Source of the DNA: Bacillus safensis | Lineage (GTDB): Bacteria > Bacillota > Bacilli > Bacillales > Bacillaceae | Length of the DNA: 64,000 nucleotides | Direction of reading: 5' to 3' | NCBI GenBank assembly: GCA_030159235.1 | Contig: BSBG01000005.1 | Coordinates: 62,001 to 126,000, forward strand | In this document: positions 16,643 through 26,984 of the stretch, piece after piece | Numbering within the stretch: the first letter of the stretch is position 1 | Layout of the letters: each line of letters starts with the position of its first letter | The notes under the pieces: generated by a model | Told to the model about the DNA's origin: nothing | Databases searched by the model: none | Seen by the model: only the letters and a program-made list of their open reading frames with translations | Made by a program: the position numbers and the translations under genes

Positions 16643-16674
16643 GCATGACACAGTGAACGTGTGTCATGCTTTTT
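16643..16674 (+). terminator. Terminator of yqzK-xerD
   Basis: GCATGACAC and GTGTCATGC perfect arms followed by T residues. Confidence 0.88.
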
Positions 16675-16787
16675 CATGTTTGCATCGTTTATGGTTGTCA
16701 ACTGACTTGTAAACGGTTTATACTTGAGATGTCTGACCTCTCTCTTTGAAAGGTCAAAAGACAAGAATATTGAAGGAGGCGCTTTTT

Positions 16788-17972
16788 ATGCCTGATTATC
16801 AGTATAAACGCATTTTCCTCGTCGTAATGGATTCAGTAGGGATTGGGGAAGCACCAGATGCTGCTGATTTTAATGATGTAGGTGCAGATACACTTGGACA
16901 TATTGCTGAAAAAATGAACGGGCTTCATATGCCGAATATGGCGAAGCTTGGGCTGAGTCATATTAAAGAAATCAAAGGAATTCCAGCGGATGAAAAACCG
17001 CTTGCGTATTATGGGAAAATGCAAGAAGCATCAAACGGTAAAGACACAATGACAGGGCACTGGGAAATCATGGGTCTTTACATAGAAACACCGTTTAAAG
17101 TTTTTCCAGACGGATTCCCAGATGAACTATTAAATGAATTAAAAGAAAAAACAGGCCGAGGCATTATTGGAAATAAGCCTGCGTCTGGTACTGAAATTTT
17201 AGATGAGCTTGGCGAAGAGCACATGAAAACAGGCGATTTAATCGTTTATACATCTGCAGATTCTGTGCTGCAAATTGCTGCGCACGAGGAAGTTGTGCCA
17301 TTAGATGAGCTTTACCGTATTTGTGAAATTGCACGCGAACTGACATTAGATGAAAAATATATGGTTGGACGCATTATCGCTCGTCCGTTTGTCGGAGAGC
17401 CTGGCGCATTTGTTAGAACGCCAAACCGTCATGACTATGCGTTAAAACCATTTGACCGTACAGTGATGAATGAACTGAAAGATGATGGACTTGATGTCAT
17501 CGCGATCGGAAAAATTTCTGATATTTATGATGGCGAAGGAATCACCTCTTCTCTCAGAACGAAATCGAATATGGATGGAATGGACAAGCTGGTCGATACA
17601 CTTAAAACAGACTTTACAGGACTCAGCTTTTTAAACCTTGTTGATTTTGATGCTCTTTTCGGACATAGAAGAGATCCAGAGGGCTACGGAAAAGCACTAG
17701 AGGAATTTGACGCACGTCTTCCTGAAGTGTTTGACCTGATGAAAGAAGATGATCTTCTTGTCATCACAGCAGATCATGGAAATGACCCAGTTCATCACGG
17801 AACAGATCATACAAGAGAATACGTTCCGCTCATTGCTTACAGCAAAAAGCATCAGGAAGCAAATGAACTGCCAACAGCAAAAACCTTTGCTGATCTTGGG
17901 GCAACCGTTGCAGATAATTTCAAGTCAACGATGCCAAAATACGGAACAAGCTTTTTATCTAAACTCAAATAG
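16788..17972 (+). CDS. deoB: Phosphopentomutase
   Basis: Interconverts (deoxy)ribose 1-phosphate and 5-phosphate in nucleoside salvage (drm in B. subtilis). ATG at 16788 follows GAAGGAGGCG and gives 394 residues, the family length. Alkaline-phosphatase superfamily metal sites are visible: [14 protein letters not shown] at the start, the phosphorylated threonine region [11 protein letters not shown], and [17 protein letters not shown] near the C-terminus. It is followed after 11 nt by punA. Confidence 0.95.
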   Translation: MPDYQYKRIFLVVMDSVGIGEAPDAADFNDVGADTLGHIAEKMNGLHMPNMAKLGLSHIKEIKGIPADEKPLAYYGKMQEASNGKDTMTGHWEIMGLYIETPFKVFPDGFPDELLNELKEKTGRGIIGNKPASGTEILDELGEEHMKTGDLIVYTSADSVLQIAAHEEVVPLDELYRICEIARELTLDEKYMVGRIIARPFVGEPGAFVRTPNRHDYALKPFDRTVMNELKDDGLDVIAIGKISDIYDGEGITSSLRTKSNMDGMDKLVDTLKTDFTGLSFLNLVDFDALFGHRRDPEGYGKALEEFDARLPEVFDLMKEDDLLVITADHGNDPVHHGTDHTREYVPLIAYSKKHQEANELPTAKTFADLGATVADNFKSTMPKYGTSFLSKLK

Positions 17973-17983
17973 GGGGAAATCTC

Positions 17984-18796
17984 GTGGGAGCACAGTTTTC
18001 AGAAGCGGCGGCATACATTAAACAAGCATCGACATATGTACCAACAGTTGGGCTCATTTTAGGATCAGGGCTTGGCGTTTTAGCAGATGAGATTGAAAAT
18101 CCAATTAAATTAAAATATGAAGATATTCCTGGATTCCCTGTTTCAACAGTAGAGGGACATGCAGGGCAGCTCGTGATTGGAACGCTGAAAGGCACTGTCG
18201 TTTGCGCTATGCAAGGACGTTTTCATTTCTATGAAGGTTATGATATGAAGCAAGTGACATTTCCTGTCCGTGTGATGAAAGAAATTGGCATTGAGACATG
18301 TATTGTCACAAATGCAGCTGGCGGTGTGAATACGTCCTTCCATCCAGGAGATCTCATGCTGATCACAGATCATATCAATATGATGGGGACCAATCCATTA
18401 ATTGGACCTAATGACAGTCAAGGCGTTCGTTTCCCTGATATGTCAGCACCATATGATAAAGAGTTGCTGGCACTTGCAGAAGAAACAGCCCAGCGTTTAG
18501 GTATATCTGTACAGCAGGGTGTTTATGCAGGAATGACAGGTCCTTCATATGAAACACCTGCTGAAGTTCGTTTTCTTAGAACACTTGGAGCAGATGCAGT
18601 AGGGATGTCGACTGTTCCAGAAGTGATTGTTGCACGTCATGCAGGAATCAAAGTGCTTGGGATCTCATGCATTTCCAATGCAGCATCTGGTATTTTAGAT
18701 CAACCGCTGACTCATGATGAAGTCATTGAAGTAACGGAAAAAGTGAAAGCAAGTTTCCTTGATTTAGTAAAAGGCATTGTTAAACAACTCTCATAG
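17984..18796 (+). CDS. punA: Purine nucleoside phosphorylase (trimeric type)
   Basis: Phosphorolyses guanosine/inosine-type nucleosides to base and ribose 1-phosphate, feeding the upstream phosphopentomutase (pupG in B. subtilis). 270 residues from a GTG start after GGGGGAAA. Family signatures include LILGSGLGVLADEI, QGRFHFYEGYD, TNAAGGVN and MTGPSYETPAEVR. Confidence 0.95.
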   Translation: MGAQFSEAAAYIKQASTYVPTVGLILGSGLGVLADEIENPIKLKYEDIPGFPVSTVEGHAGQLVIGTLKGTVVCAMQGRFHFYEGYDMKQVTFPVRVMKEIGIETCIVTNAAGGVNTSFHPGDLMLITDHINMMGTNPLIGPNDSQGVRFPDMSAPYDKELLALAEETAQRLGISVQQGVYAGMTGPSYETPAEVRFLRTLGADAVGMSTVPEVIVARHAGIKVLGISCISNAASGILDQPLTHDEVIEVTEKVKASFLDLVKGIVKQLS

Positions 18797-18808
18797 CAAG
18801 TTTCCGGA

Positions 18809-18840
18809 AGCCTTCTGTTCTTAAGCAGAAGGCTTTTTTT
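18809..18840 (+). terminator. Terminator of deoB-punA
   Basis: AGCCTTCTG and CAGAAGGCT arms with an 8-nt loop, then seven T. Confidence 0.9.
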
Positions 18841-18860
18841 ATGTCAATCAAACGATCTCT

Positions 18861-18890
18861 GAATAAAACAGCCTATATGAGGAAAAAATA
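18861..18890 (+). promoter_or_regulatory. Sigma-F-type promoter of dacF
   Basis: GAATA (18861-18865), 15 bp, then GGAAAAAATA (18881-18890) fits the forespore sigma-F pattern (G-x-ATA and a GG-rich -10). In B. subtilis dacF and the spoIIA genes are transcribed by sigma-F, closing a positive loop. Confidence 0.6.
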
Positions 18891-18920
18891 GAAAGGATTA
18901 CGATAATGGAGGTTTGCCAC

Positions 18921-20108
18921 TTGAAACGTCATATATGTGCATTGTTTATTTTCATGATCCTTATCTCAATGGTTTCACCATCAGCGATAGCAAAAGAAAA
19001 GATTGAAAAACCAGAAGAAAAACAAACATCAGAATTGGCGCACGAAGCCAAATCAGCGATCTTAATTGAACGTGACACGGGAAAGGTGCTTTACAACAAA
19101 AACAGTGATGAAAAGCTTGCTCCTGCAAGTATGACCAAGATCATGACGATGCTTCTGATTATGGAAGCCATTGATCAAGGGAAACTAAAAATGACAGATA
19201 AGGTCAGAACGAGCGACTATGCGGCATCGATGGGAGGCTCACAAATCTTCCTTGAACCTGGAGAAGAAATGACGGTGAAAGAAATGCTAAAAGGCATTGC
19301 CATTGCGTCAGGAAATGATGCATCTGTTGCCATGGCAGAACATATTGCCGGATCTGAAGAACAGTTCGTTGAAAAGATGAACAAAAAGGCGAAAGAGCTT
19401 GGGCTCACCGCTACCGTCTTTCAAAACCCAACTGGCCTTCCTGAAAAAGACCATTACAGTACAGCTCATGATATGGCAAAGATGACAAAAGAGCTATTGA
19501 AATATGAACAAATCACCAAATTCACAGGTGTCTACGAAGACTATCTCAGGCAAAACACGGATAAAAAATTCTGGCTTGTTAATACAAACCGCTTGATCAA
19601 ATTTTATCCAGGTGTTGATGGAGTGAAAACTGGTTTTACAGGCGAAGCGAAATACTGTTTAACCGCATCCGCTAAAAAAGGCAACATGCGTGTCATTGCA
19701 GTTGTTTTCGGCGCAAGTACCCCGAAAGACAGAAACGCTCAGGTAGTCAAAATGTTAGATTACGCATTTAGTCAATATACAACTCACCCGTTTTACAAAC
19801 GAGGGCAAGATGTGGCGGAGATCAAAGTGAGCAAAGGAAAAAAGAAAAAAGTTCAGCTCGTCACATCTGAACCCATCTCCCTTTTAACGAAAAAAGGCGA
19901 AAATGTAGATCAGATCAAAAAAGAAATCAAATTGTCTCATGATGTCACGGCTCCATTTTCAAAAGGAACGGAACTTGGTACGATTGTCTTGAAAAAAGAC
20001 GGAAAAGTGCTGCATGAGAGCCCTGTACAAGCAAAAGAAGGAATGGAAAAGGCGGGCGTTTGGACTTTCTTCAAACGAGCGATGGCTGAATTTGTAAAAT
20101 GGGAATAA
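18921..20108 (+). CDS. dacF: Sporulation D-alanyl-D-alanine carboxypeptidase DacF
   Basis: A low-molecular-weight penicillin-binding protein that trims peptide side chains in forespore peptidoglycan. TTG at 18921 is preferred over the ATG at 18906 because GGAGG sits at 18908-18912. Signal peptide about 1-25; catalytic S70-x-x-K73, the ASGN motif and KTG in GVKTGFTG; C-terminal beta domain and an amphipathic anchor ending in FVKWE. It leads into the spoIIA operon. Confidence 0.92.
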   Translation: MKRHICALFIFMILISMVSPSAIAKEKIEKPEEKQTSELAHEAKSAILIERDTGKVLYNKNSDEKLAPASMTKIMTMLLIMEAIDQGKLKMTDKVRTSDYAASMGGSQIFLEPGEEMTVKEMLKGIAIASGNDASVAMAEHIAGSEEQFVEKMNKKAKELGLTATVFQNPTGLPEKDHYSTAHDMAKMTKELLKYEQITKFTGVYEDYLRQNTDKKFWLVNTNRLIKFYPGVDGVKTGFTGEAKYCLTASAKKGNMRVIAVVFGASTPKDRNAQVVKMLDYAFSQYTTHPFYKRGQDVAEIKVSKGKKKKVQLVTSEPISLLTKKGENVDQIKKEIKLSHDVTAPFSKGTELGTIVLKKDGKVLHESPVQAKEGMEKAGVWTFFKRAMAEFVKWE

Positions 20109-20190
20109 AAGGCGAAAGGCTGCTGGCATCGGCAGTCTTTTTGCTATGAGGAAGAAGAAAAGATCATCTAAATGTGACGAATGGTCACTA

Positions 20191-20231
20191 GTTTTGTCAA
20201 GGTGAAGGATTTACTTCATATAAAAGAGAAA
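20191..20231 (+). promoter_or_regulatory. Sigma-H promoter and possible Spo0A box of spoIIA
   Basis: AGGATTT (20206-20212), 12 bp, then AGAGAAA (20225-20231) approximates the sigma-H consensus (AGGAWWT and GAAT). TTTTGTCAA just upstream (20192-20200) resembles a 0A box. spoIIA is known to need sigma-H and Spo0A~P. Confidence 0.55.
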
Positions 20232-20269
20232 CACTCTTTATCCGAAATTAGAGCAAGGAGGAATAAAAG

Positions 20270-20623
20270 ATGAGCCTTGGTATTGATTTTCAAGTAAAAG
20301 AGAGCGTACTTTGCATTCGGTTAACAGGAGAGCTCGATCATCACTCCGCAGAAACGTTGAGACAAAAGGTGACGAATTATTTGGAAACAGAGGACATTCG
20401 CCACATCGTGTTGAATTTGGCTGATTTATCGTTTATGGATAGCTCTGGACTCGGAGTGATTTTAGGAAGATATAAAGAAATTAAGCAGCTTGGCGGGGAA
20501 ATGGTCGTCTGTGCCATCTCGCCAGCGGTGAACCGGTTATTTGATATGTCTGGCTTGTTTAAAATCATTCGTATGGAGCCTTCTGAGCAAACCGCTTTGC
20601 AAACATTGGGGGTGGCATCATGA
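20270..20623 (+). CDS. spoIIAA: Anti-sigma-F factor antagonist SpoIIAA
   Basis: A 117-residue STAS-domain protein. The phosphorylated serine S58 lies in [10 protein letters not shown] at the same position as in B. subtilis. The dephosphorylated form binds SpoIIAB and frees sigma-F in the forespore. Strong AAGGAGG site; overlaps spoIIAB by ATGA. Confidence 0.96.
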   Translation: MSLGIDFQVKESVLCIRLTGELDHHSAETLRQKVTNYLETEDIRHIVLNLADLSFMDSSGLGVILGRYKEIKQLGGEMVVCAISPAVNRLFDMSGLFKIIRMEPSEQTALQTLGVAS

Positions 20624-21060
20624 GAAATGAAATGAACCTGACCTTCTCTGCTTTAAGTCAAAATGAATCTTTTGCGAGAGTCACAGTCGCGGCGTTTATT
20701 GCCCAGCTTGATCCGACATTAGATGAATTAACAGAAATCAAAACAGTTGTATCAGAGGCGGTGACAAACTCCATCATCCATGGCTATGATGGGAATCCAG
20801 ATGGCAAGGTGCATATTCATGTCACATTAGATGACCATGTCGTTTACCTCACCATTCGTGACGAAGGCATGGGAATTACAGATCTTGAGGAAGCAAGACA
20901 GCCTCTTTTCACAACAAAACCAGACTTAGAGCGCTCTGGTATGGGTTTTACCATCATGGAGAATTTTATGGATGATGTCATGGTGGACTCATCTCCAGAA
21001 ATGGGCACAACCATCCGTTTAACAAAGCATCTATCAAAAAGCAAAGCGCTTTGTAATTAA
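20620..21060 (+). CDS. spoIIAB: Anti-sigma-F factor and kinase SpoIIAB
   Basis: A 146-residue GHKL-fold serine kinase that holds sigma-F inactive and phosphorylates SpoIIAA. The ATP-binding boxes are present: N box ([12 protein letters not shown]), G1 (DEGMGITD) and G2 ([12 protein letters not shown]). Translationally coupled to spoIIAA and followed closely by sigF. Confidence 0.96.
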   Translation: MRNEMNLTFSALSQNESFARVTVAAFIAQLDPTLDELTEIKTVVSEAVTNSIIHGYDGNPDGKVHIHVTLDDHVVYLTIRDEGMGITDLEEARQPLFTTKPDLERSGMGFTIMENFMDDVMVDSSPEMGTTIRLTKHLSKSKALCN

Positions 21061-21073
21061 AGGAGCTGCTCAT

Positions 21074-21841
21074 ATGGATGTGGAGGTAAAAAAGCAAGCA
21101 AAAAAAGCCCAGCTGTCAAATGATGAAGTGAAAGAGCTCATCAAAAAAAGCCAAGACGGTGATCAGCAAGCAAGAGACCTCCTCGTAGAAAAAAACATGC
21201 GTCTTGTTTGGTCCGTTGTTCAGCGCTTTTTAAATAGAGGATATGAACCAGATGATTTATTTCAGATTGGCTGTATCGGACTGTTAAAATCTGTTGATAA
21301 ATTTGATTTGTCATATGATGTGAAGTTTTCGACGTACGCTGTTCCGATGATCATTGGTGAAATTCAGCGATTCATTCGGGACGATGGTACGGTCAAAGTC
21401 AGCCGATCACTAAAGGAACTTGGAAATAAAATTCGGCGGGCAAGAGATGAATTATCGAAGTCTCATGGAAGAATGCCGACCGTTCAGGAAATTGCCGAAT
21501 ACCTTGATATCACACCAGAGGATGTCGTCCTCGCCCAGGAAGCGGTCCGCTCACCATCATCCATCCATGAAACTGTGTATGAAAATGATGGTGACCCGAT
21601 TACATTGCTTGATCAAATTGCCGATCATTCTGAAGAAAGATGGTTTGATAAAATCGCATTAAAAGAAGCGATCAAGGAATTAGAAGAGCGGGAAAAACTC
21701 ATTGTGTATTTAAGGTATTATAAAGACCAAACACAATCTGAAGTGGCAGAGCGGCTTGGTATTTCACAGGTACAAGTCTCACGGCTTGAAAAGAAAATTT
21801 TAAAACAAATTCAAATGCAAATGGATCAAAAAGACAGCTAG
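21074..21841 (+). CDS. sigF: RNA polymerase sigma-F
   Basis: The first forespore-specific sigma factor, 255 residues. Region 2 (YEPDDLFQIGCIGLLKSVDKFD..FSTYAVPMIIGEIQRFIRD), region 3 and region 4 (QSEVAERLGISQVQVSRLEKKIL) are intact. Held by SpoIIAB until engulfment; drives dacF-spoIIA, spoIIQ and sigG. Confidence 0.96.
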   Translation: MDVEVKKQAKKAQLSNDEVKELIKKSQDGDQQARDLLVEKNMRLVWSVVQRFLNRGYEPDDLFQIGCIGLLKSVDKFDLSYDVKFSTYAVPMIIGEIQRFIRDDGTVKVSRSLKELGNKIRRARDELSKSHGRMPTVQEIAEYLDITPEDVVLAQEAVRSPSSIHETVYENDGDPITLLDQIADHSEERWFDKIALKEAIKELEEREKLIVYLRYYKDQTQSEVAERLGISQVQVSRLEKKILKQIQMQMDQKDS

Positions 21842-21862
21842 CCAATTAGGCTGGCTTTTTTT
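21839..21862 (+). terminator. Terminator of spoIIA operon
   Basis: AGCCA...TGGCT hairpin overlapping the sigF stop, followed by seven T. Confidence 0.75.
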
Positions 21863-21894
21863 GTGTGGTAATTACCGGTAAATTAAGTTCTGCC

Positions 21895-21924
21895 TGTATG
21901 AGAACCATTTTTCACCACATACTA
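21895..21924 (+). promoter_or_regulatory. Sigma-G promoter of spoVA operon
   Basis: TGTATG (21895-21900), 17 bp, then CATACTA (21918-21924) is an almost ideal sigma-G promoter. spoVA is a known sigma-G target in the late forespore. Confidence 0.8.
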
Positions 21925-21955
21925 TTTTTAACCCATCGTATAGGAAGTGACTTGG

Positions 21956-22576
21956 ATGGACGGACAAATTTTTATTCGGCTGCGCCATCGAATTAAGACC
22001 GGTATTGACCAGCTCATTTATTTAGAGGATATCGCCCAAATCACTGGTGATGAGTTTGCTGTGCAAAAGCTTAGTAAAATGCCAATGTATCATGTCAGTA
22101 AAAAGGATCGCCACATCGTCGTTCTTGATATCATGCATGTCGTCAAAACGATCAAAAAAACGTGGCCAGATATCGACATTCAAACTGTTGGCGGCTCTGA
22201 GGCCATTGTTGAAATTGATACAGGCAAACGCCAGCTTTCTCCTGTTTTATTTGTGTTTGTTTGGCTCCTATTATTTGTCGGAGCGGCGCTTGCCATTATG
22301 AATTTCCACGAGGATGTCAGTATGCGACTCGTTCATATCCGTCTATATGAAATGATCACTGGAAAAACGGTTGAGCATCCGTATTTATTACAAATTCCAT
22401 ATAGCTTTGGACTCGGCTTTGGCATGATTTTGTTTTTCAATCATGTATTTAAAAAGCGTTTAAATGAAGAACCAAGTCCGCTCGAGGTGGAAATGTTTAA
22501 ATATCAGCTCGATCTCGATCATTACGTCGCACTCAACGAAAATAAAGAAACATTGAAAGATATCCATGATCGGTAA
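21956..22576 (+). CDS. spoVAA: Stage V sporulation protein AA
   Basis: First gene of the operon for the dipicolinic acid channel complex. 206 residues from ATG 21956 (GGAAGTG upstream; a GTG three codons earlier lacks a site). A soluble N-terminal domain (about 1-95) precedes two transmembrane segments near 100-117 and 145-165 and a conserved tail ([19 protein letters not shown]). Overlaps spoVAB by 11 nt. Confidence 0.92.
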   Translation: MDGQIFIRLRHRIKTGIDQLIYLEDIAQITGDEFAVQKLSKMPMYHVSKKDRHIVVLDIMHVVKTIKKTWPDIDIQTVGGSEAIVEIDTGKRQLSPVLFVFVWLLLFVGAALAIMNFHEDVSMRLVHIRLYEMITGKTVEHPYLLQIPYSFGLGFGMILFFNHVFKKRLNEEPSPLEVEMFKYQLDLDHYVALNENKETLKDIHDR

Positions 22577-22982
22577 ATGGCTTTTTGTCGTACTCGTTGG
22601 TCTTGGTGGCGGTTTAACGGTCGGAGCTGGATTTGTGGCATTTCTTACAGTGCTTGGCATCATTCCTCGCTTAATGCAATTAACCAAAACGCAGCGCTTC
22701 ATACAAGGGTACGAGGCGGCTGTTATTAGCGGGGCGGTCGTTGGCGGATGGGCAACCTTAAGTCAAATGCATCTGCATTTAACCAAATGGCTGGTGCTCC
22801 CGGTTGGTCTTTTATCAGGTATCTTCGTCGGCATGCTTGCAGCTGCACTCACTGAAGTATTAAATGTACTTCCTATATTAACGAAAAGAATTGGAATGGA
22901 CGGGAAAATTGTTTTGCTGCTCATGGCCATCGTCTTAGGAAAGGTATTTGGTTCGCTATTTCATTGGCTTATTTATATTTAA
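22566..22982 (+). CDS. spoVAB: Stage V sporulation protein AB
   Basis: A 138-residue membrane protein, almost entirely hydrophobic with about four helices and glycine-rich first segment ([13 protein letters not shown]). Part of the SpoVA complex. Overlaps spoVAA at its start. Confidence 0.92.
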   Translation: MIGKWLFVVLVGLGGGLTVGAGFVAFLTVLGIIPRLMQLTKTQRFIQGYEAAVISGAVVGGWATLSQMHLHLTKWLVLPVGLLSGIFVGMLAAALTEVLNVLPILTKRIGMDGKIVLLLMAIVLGKVFGSLFHWLIYI

Positions 22983-23002
22983 GAAATTGGAGGGAACAAC
23001 AC

Positions 23003-23455
23003 GTGTCGAGTTTAAAAGAGAACTACCCATCTAAGGTGAAAACGTATCAGCCCAAACCTCCTTATGTCCTCAACTGCATCAAGGCGTTTTTAGTTGGCGG
23101 CTTAATCTGTCTGATAGGTGAGGGGCTGCAAAATTTCTATATCCACTTTTTTGATTTTAATGAAAAGACAGCAGGGAACCCGACAGTGGCGACCCTCATT
23201 TTAATTTCTTCTATATTAACTGGAATTGGGATTTACGATAAAATTGGTCAGTTTGCTGGGGCAGGATCGGCTGTACCGGTGACAGGCTTTGCAAACAGCA
23301 TGACAAGTGCTGCCCTTGAGCATAGAAGTGAAGGGCTTGTTTTAGGTGTTGCTACAAATATGTTTAAGCTCGCTGGGAACGTCATTGTGTTTGGTGTCGT
23401 CTCGGCATATGTCGTAGGGATCATTCGATACATCTTGGAAAAGATGTTTTCGTAG
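23003..23455 (+). CDS. spoVAC: Stage V sporulation protein AC
   Basis: A 150-residue membrane protein. GTG at 23003 is chosen since GGAGGG precedes it and the length then equals the B. subtilis protein. About four transmembrane segments with the repeated motif GAGSAVPVTGFANSMTSAALEHRSEG shared with SpoVAE. SpoVAC is reported to act as a mechanosensitive channel for dipicolinate. Confidence 0.92.
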   Translation: MSSLKENYPSKVKTYQPKPPYVLNCIKAFLVGGLICLIGEGLQNFYIHFFDFNEKTAGNPTVATLILISSILTGIGIYDKIGQFAGAGSAVPVTGFANSMTSAALEHRSEGLVLGVATNMFKLAGNVIVFGVVSAYVVGIIRYILEKMFS

Positions 23456-23467
23456 GAGGAATGAAAG

Positions 23468-24484
23468 GTGAAACTAACAGGTAAACAATCTTGGGTATTT
23501 GAGCACAAGCTTTATGTCAATGCAGAAGGAACCGCTGCAGGGCCAAAAGAAAAAGAAGGCCCGATTGGTCATTTAATTGATAAAACGTATGATGAAATGC
23601 ACTGTGATCAAAAGAACTGGGAAATGGCTGAAAGGAAGCTCATGGATGATGCGATATCAACGGCTTTATCAAAAGCAAATTTGCAAAAAAGTGATATAGA
23701 CCTTTTGCTGGCTGGAGATTTACTCAATCAGAACGTCACAGCAAACTATGTGGCAAGAGAACTGAAAATCCCATTTCTTTGCTTGTTTGGAGCATGCTCC
23801 ACCTCAATGGAATCGGTCGCCATTGCGTCAGCGCTCATTGATGGCGGTTTCGCAAATCGAGCCATTGCAGCAACAAGCAGTCATAATGCGACGGCAGAAC
23901 GCCAATTTCGTAATCCGACAGAATATGGCGGACAAAAGCCTGATACAGCAACAAGTACAGTGACGGGAAGCGGAGCTGTTATTATCAGCCAGGAGGCCTC
24001 TCAAATTCAAATTACGAGCGCAACGGTAGGTAGAGTGATGGATCTCGGCATTACAGATCCATTTGACATGGGCTCGGCCATGGCACCTGCAGCAGCAGAC
24101 ACCATCAAGCAGCATTTAGAAGACTTAGGAAGAACAGTCGATGATTACGATCTTATTTTAACTGGAGATTTATCTGGCATTGGTTCACCGATTTTAAAGG
24201 ATCTTCTGAAAGAAGATGGTATTCAGCTTGGGCGAAAACACGATGATTGCGGTTTAATCATCTATACACCCGATCAAAACGTATTCGCTGGAGGCAGCGG
24301 CTGTGCTTGTTCTGCTGTTGTGACATTTAGTCATATTTTTCAAGAAATGAAAGCGGGAAATCTGCAAAGGGTATTGGTTGTGGCAACCGGAGCATTACTC
24401 AGCCCGATGATGGTCCAGCAAAAAGAGACCATTCCAACCATTGCGCATGGTGTTGTATTTGAGCGTGCAGGAGGAGAGAGCTAA
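23468..24484 (+). CDS. spoVAD: Stage V sporulation protein AD
   Basis: A 338-residue thiolase-fold protein that binds dipicolinic acid for uptake into the forespore. The nucleophile-region cysteine is present ([13 protein letters not shown]), as is a cysteine cluster later ([11 protein letters not shown]). GTG start after GGAGGAATGAAAG. Confidence 0.93.
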   Translation: MKLTGKQSWVFEHKLYVNAEGTAAGPKEKEGPIGHLIDKTYDEMHCDQKNWEMAERKLMDDAISTALSKANLQKSDIDLLLAGDLLNQNVTANYVARELKIPFLCLFGACSTSMESVAIASALIDGGFANRAIAATSSHNATAERQFRNPTEYGGQKPDTATSTVTGSGAVIISQEASQIQITSATVGRVMDLGITDPFDMGSAMAPAAADTIKQHLEDLGRTVDDYDLILTGDLSGIGSPILKDLLKEDGIQLGRKHDDCGLIIYTPDQNVFAGGSGCACSAVVTFSHIFQEMKAGNLQRVLVVATGALLSPMMVQQKETIPTIAHGVVFERAGGES

Positions 24485-24834
24485 TGGATTATCTTATCGC
24501 TTTTGTTGCAGGCGGACTTATTTGCGTCATTGGCCAGCTATTGCTAGATGTACTCAAACTCACGCCTGCACATGTCATGACTGTTTTTGTTGTGGCGGGT
24601 ACCATTTTAGACGGATTCGGTATTTATGATAAATTTATTGAATTTGCAGGTGCGGGTGCAACCGTACCAATCGTTAGCTTTGGTCATAGCTTGCTTCATG
24701 GGGCAATGCACCAAGCGGATGTACATGGATTCATCGGCATCGGCATCGGTATTTTTGAATTAACCTCTGCTGGAATATCAGCTGCGATTTTATTCTCATT
24801 TATTATCGCACTTATTTTTAAACCGAAAGGATAA
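24484..24834 (+). CDS. spoVAEB: Stage V sporulation protein AE, membrane part (SpoVAEb)
   Basis: A 116-residue hydrophobic protein of the SpoVAC/SpoVAE fold, with [27 protein letters not shown] paralleling SpoVAC. Its ATG overlaps the spoVAD stop by one base. Split from the soluble part as in B. subtilis. Confidence 0.9.
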   Translation: MDYLIAFVAGGLICVIGQLLLDVLKLTPAHVMTVFVVAGTILDGFGIYDKFIEFAGAGATVPIVSFGHSLLHGAMHQADVHGFIGIGIGIFELTSAGISAAILFSFIIALIFKPKG

Positions 24835-24840
24835 CCTAAT

Positions 24841-25449
24841 ATGGGGCAAAGACGGAAAGTCATTTTAGTGACAGACGGAGATATATATGCTGCCAAAACC
24901 ATTGAGCTTGTCGCCAAAAATGTCGGCGGACGATGTATTTCCAGCTCAAAAGGAAATCCAAGCAAACGGACAGGACCTGAACTTGTTCAGATGATTTTAA
25001 CAACGCCATATGATCCAGTCTTTGTGATGTTTGATGATTCTGGTCTGACAGGTGAAGGAACAGGGGAGACGGCGATGAAACATGTGGCGCGCCACCCTGA
25101 AATCGAAGTCATTGGAGCGATCGCAGTTGCATCCAAGACGCATCAAGCCGAATGGACAAAGGTCCATGTCTCCATTGACCGGGAAGGAGAACTGACAGAA
25201 TACGGTGTCGACAAGCATGGTCTTCCCGAAATGGAGCCCCATAAAATGAGCGGGGATACAGTGTATTGTCTTGACTCCCTCAATCTTCCGTTCGTTGTCG
25301 GGATTGGAGATATTGGCAAAATGGGACGGAAAGATGATCTGAGCAAAGGATCTCCAATCACGATGAAAGCAGTTGAATTGATATTAGAAAGGAGTGGTTT
25401 CCGTGAAGAAAGAAAAGATAAACGTGTACCGAGACCCGAAGAAAAATGA
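24841..25449 (+). CDS. spoVAEA: Stage V sporulation protein AE, soluble part (SpoVAEa)
   Basis: A 202-residue soluble protein beginning [13 protein letters not shown] with an alpha/beta, stalk-like fold (DUF1893/SpoVAE). It is required for efficient germination in B. subtilis. The 3' end overlaps spoVAF by 47 nt. Confidence 0.9.
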   Translation: MGQRRKVILVTDGDIYAAKTIELVAKNVGGRCISSSKGNPSKRTGPELVQMILTTPYDPVFVMFDDSGLTGEGTGETAMKHVARHPEIEVIGAIAVASKTHQAEWTKVHVSIDREGELTEYGVDKHGLPEMEPHKMSGDTVYCLDSLNLPFVVGIGDIGKMGRKDDLSKGSPITMKAVELILERSGFREERKDKRVPRPEEK

Positions 25450-26875
25450 AGATTACTTCAAGGAAAATGTTGGAATGGGTCTCAGCTTCGACCTTGGTGT
25501 TCGGAAAATTTATATACACGATCAGGAAATCCAACTTTACTATGTAAACGGATTATGTGATACACAGTATATTATCTACTTATTAAAGGAACTAATTGAA
25601 ATCAATGACAACGAACCTGAATCAGATGACCTTTCTCGTGTGGTCGAAAACCGTCTTGTCAATCAACAGGTTTCCAAGGTAGAAACGCTGGATGAAGCAG
25701 TGGACCAAGTGCTGTCCGGGCTTGTGGCAGTCGTTGTAGAAGGTGAAAATTACGCATTTATCATTGACGTCAGAAGCTATCCCGGTAGAATGCCAGAGGA
25801 GCCCGATACTGAAAAGGTTGTCAGGGGAGCAAGAGACGGGTTTGTTGAAAACATTATTGTAAATACAGCGCTTATTCGAAGAAGAGTGCGAGATGAAAAG
25901 CTGCGATACAAAATGCTCAAAGTAGGCGAACGTTCGAAAGCGGATGTATGTGTTTGTTATATTGAAGATATTGCAGACCCAGATCTTGTGGATATTATAG
26001 AAAAAGAAGTATCAGGAATCAAAGTCGATGGGCTGACGATGTCTGATAAAACGGTTGAAGAATTTATTATTAAGCAAGGATATAATCCCTTTCCACTAGT
26101 GCGTTACACCGAGCGCCCAGATGTCGCCGCGAACCACATATTAGAAGGGCATGTCATCATCATTACGGATACATCCCCTAGTGTCATCATTACGCCAACC
26201 ACTTTTTTTCACCACGTTCAGCATGCAGAAGAATACCGTCAGGCGCCTGCCGTTGGTACGTTCCTTAGGTGGGTACGCTTTTTAGGCATTTTATGTTCTA
26301 CGTTTCTTTTACCGATTTGGTTTCTTTTTATCTTGGAACCAAATCTCCTGCCTGACAATTTAAGCTATATTGGATTTAACAAACCTTCTCATATCCCTGT
26401 GATTCTCCAAGTATTCCTTGCTGATTTTGGGGTAGAATTTTTAAGGATGGCAGCCATTCATACGCCAACCGCATTGTCGACTGCCATGGGGCTGATTGCG
26501 GCCGTTTTAATTGGACAAATTGCCATTGATGTCGGTTTATTTACGCCAGAGGTCATCCTATACGTCTCGTTAGCTGCAATTGGTACATTTACAACACCGA
26601 GCTATGAATTAAGTGTCGCCAATAAGATTGTACGACTCATTATCTTAGCACTAGTGGCAATCTTTAAGCTGAATGGACTGATCATTGGGTTTACGTTGTT
26701 AATCATTTATTTAACTTCCATTCGTTCATTGCAGACGCCTTATATGTGGCCGTTCATTCCTTTTAATGGAAAGGCCTTATGGCAAGTGCTGATTCGGACG
26801 TCTGTTCCTGGCTCAAAAGTAAGGCCAAGCATTGTGCACCCTCAAAACAGATCAAAAATTCCGCCAAATTCTTAA
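25403..26875 (+). CDS. spoVAF: Stage V sporulation protein AF
   Basis: A 490-residue GerA/SpoVAF-family membrane protein, related to germinant receptor A subunits. GTG at 25403 follows AAGGAG. The soluble N-terminal half carries the Ger domain ([25 protein letters not shown]); about five transmembrane segments fill about 285-460. It joins the SpoVA channel and is proposed to modulate germination. Confidence 0.92.
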   Translation: MKKEKINVYRDPKKNEDYFKENVGMGLSFDLGVRKIYIHDQEIQLYYVNGLCDTQYIIYLLKELIEINDNEPESDDLSRVVENRLVNQQVSKVETLDEAVDQVLSGLVAVVVEGENYAFIIDVRSYPGRMPEEPDTEKVVRGARDGFVENIIVNTALIRRRVRDEKLRYKMLKVGERSKADVCVCYIEDIADPDLVDIIEKEVSGIKVDGLTMSDKTVEEFIIKQGYNPFPLVRYTERPDVAANHILEGHVIIITDTSPSVIITPTTFFHHVQHAEEYRQAPAVGTFLRWVRFLGILCSTFLLPIWFLFILEPNLLPDNLSYIGFNKPSHIPVILQVFLADFGVEFLRMAAIHTPTALSTAMGLIAAVLIGQIAIDVGLFTPEVILYVSLAAIGTFTTPSYELSVANKIVRLIILALVAIFKLNGLIIGFTLLIIYLTSIRSLQTPYMWPFIPFNGKALWQVLIRTSVPGSKVRPSIVHPQNRSKIPPNS

Positions 26876-26934
26876 CGCTCATTGAAAGTGGCTGAAGATT
26901 GTGATATTGTATTTTTAACTTTGAGAAACGGCAA

Positions 26935-26961
26935 AAGGCAGCTCACGCAGCTGTCTTTTTT
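26935..26961 (+). terminator. Terminator of spoVA operon
   Basis: AAGGCAGCT and AGCTGTCTT arms around CACGC, followed by T residues. Confidence 0.85.
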
Positions 26962-26984
26962 CAGCCGAGGCGGAGAAAGAGGGA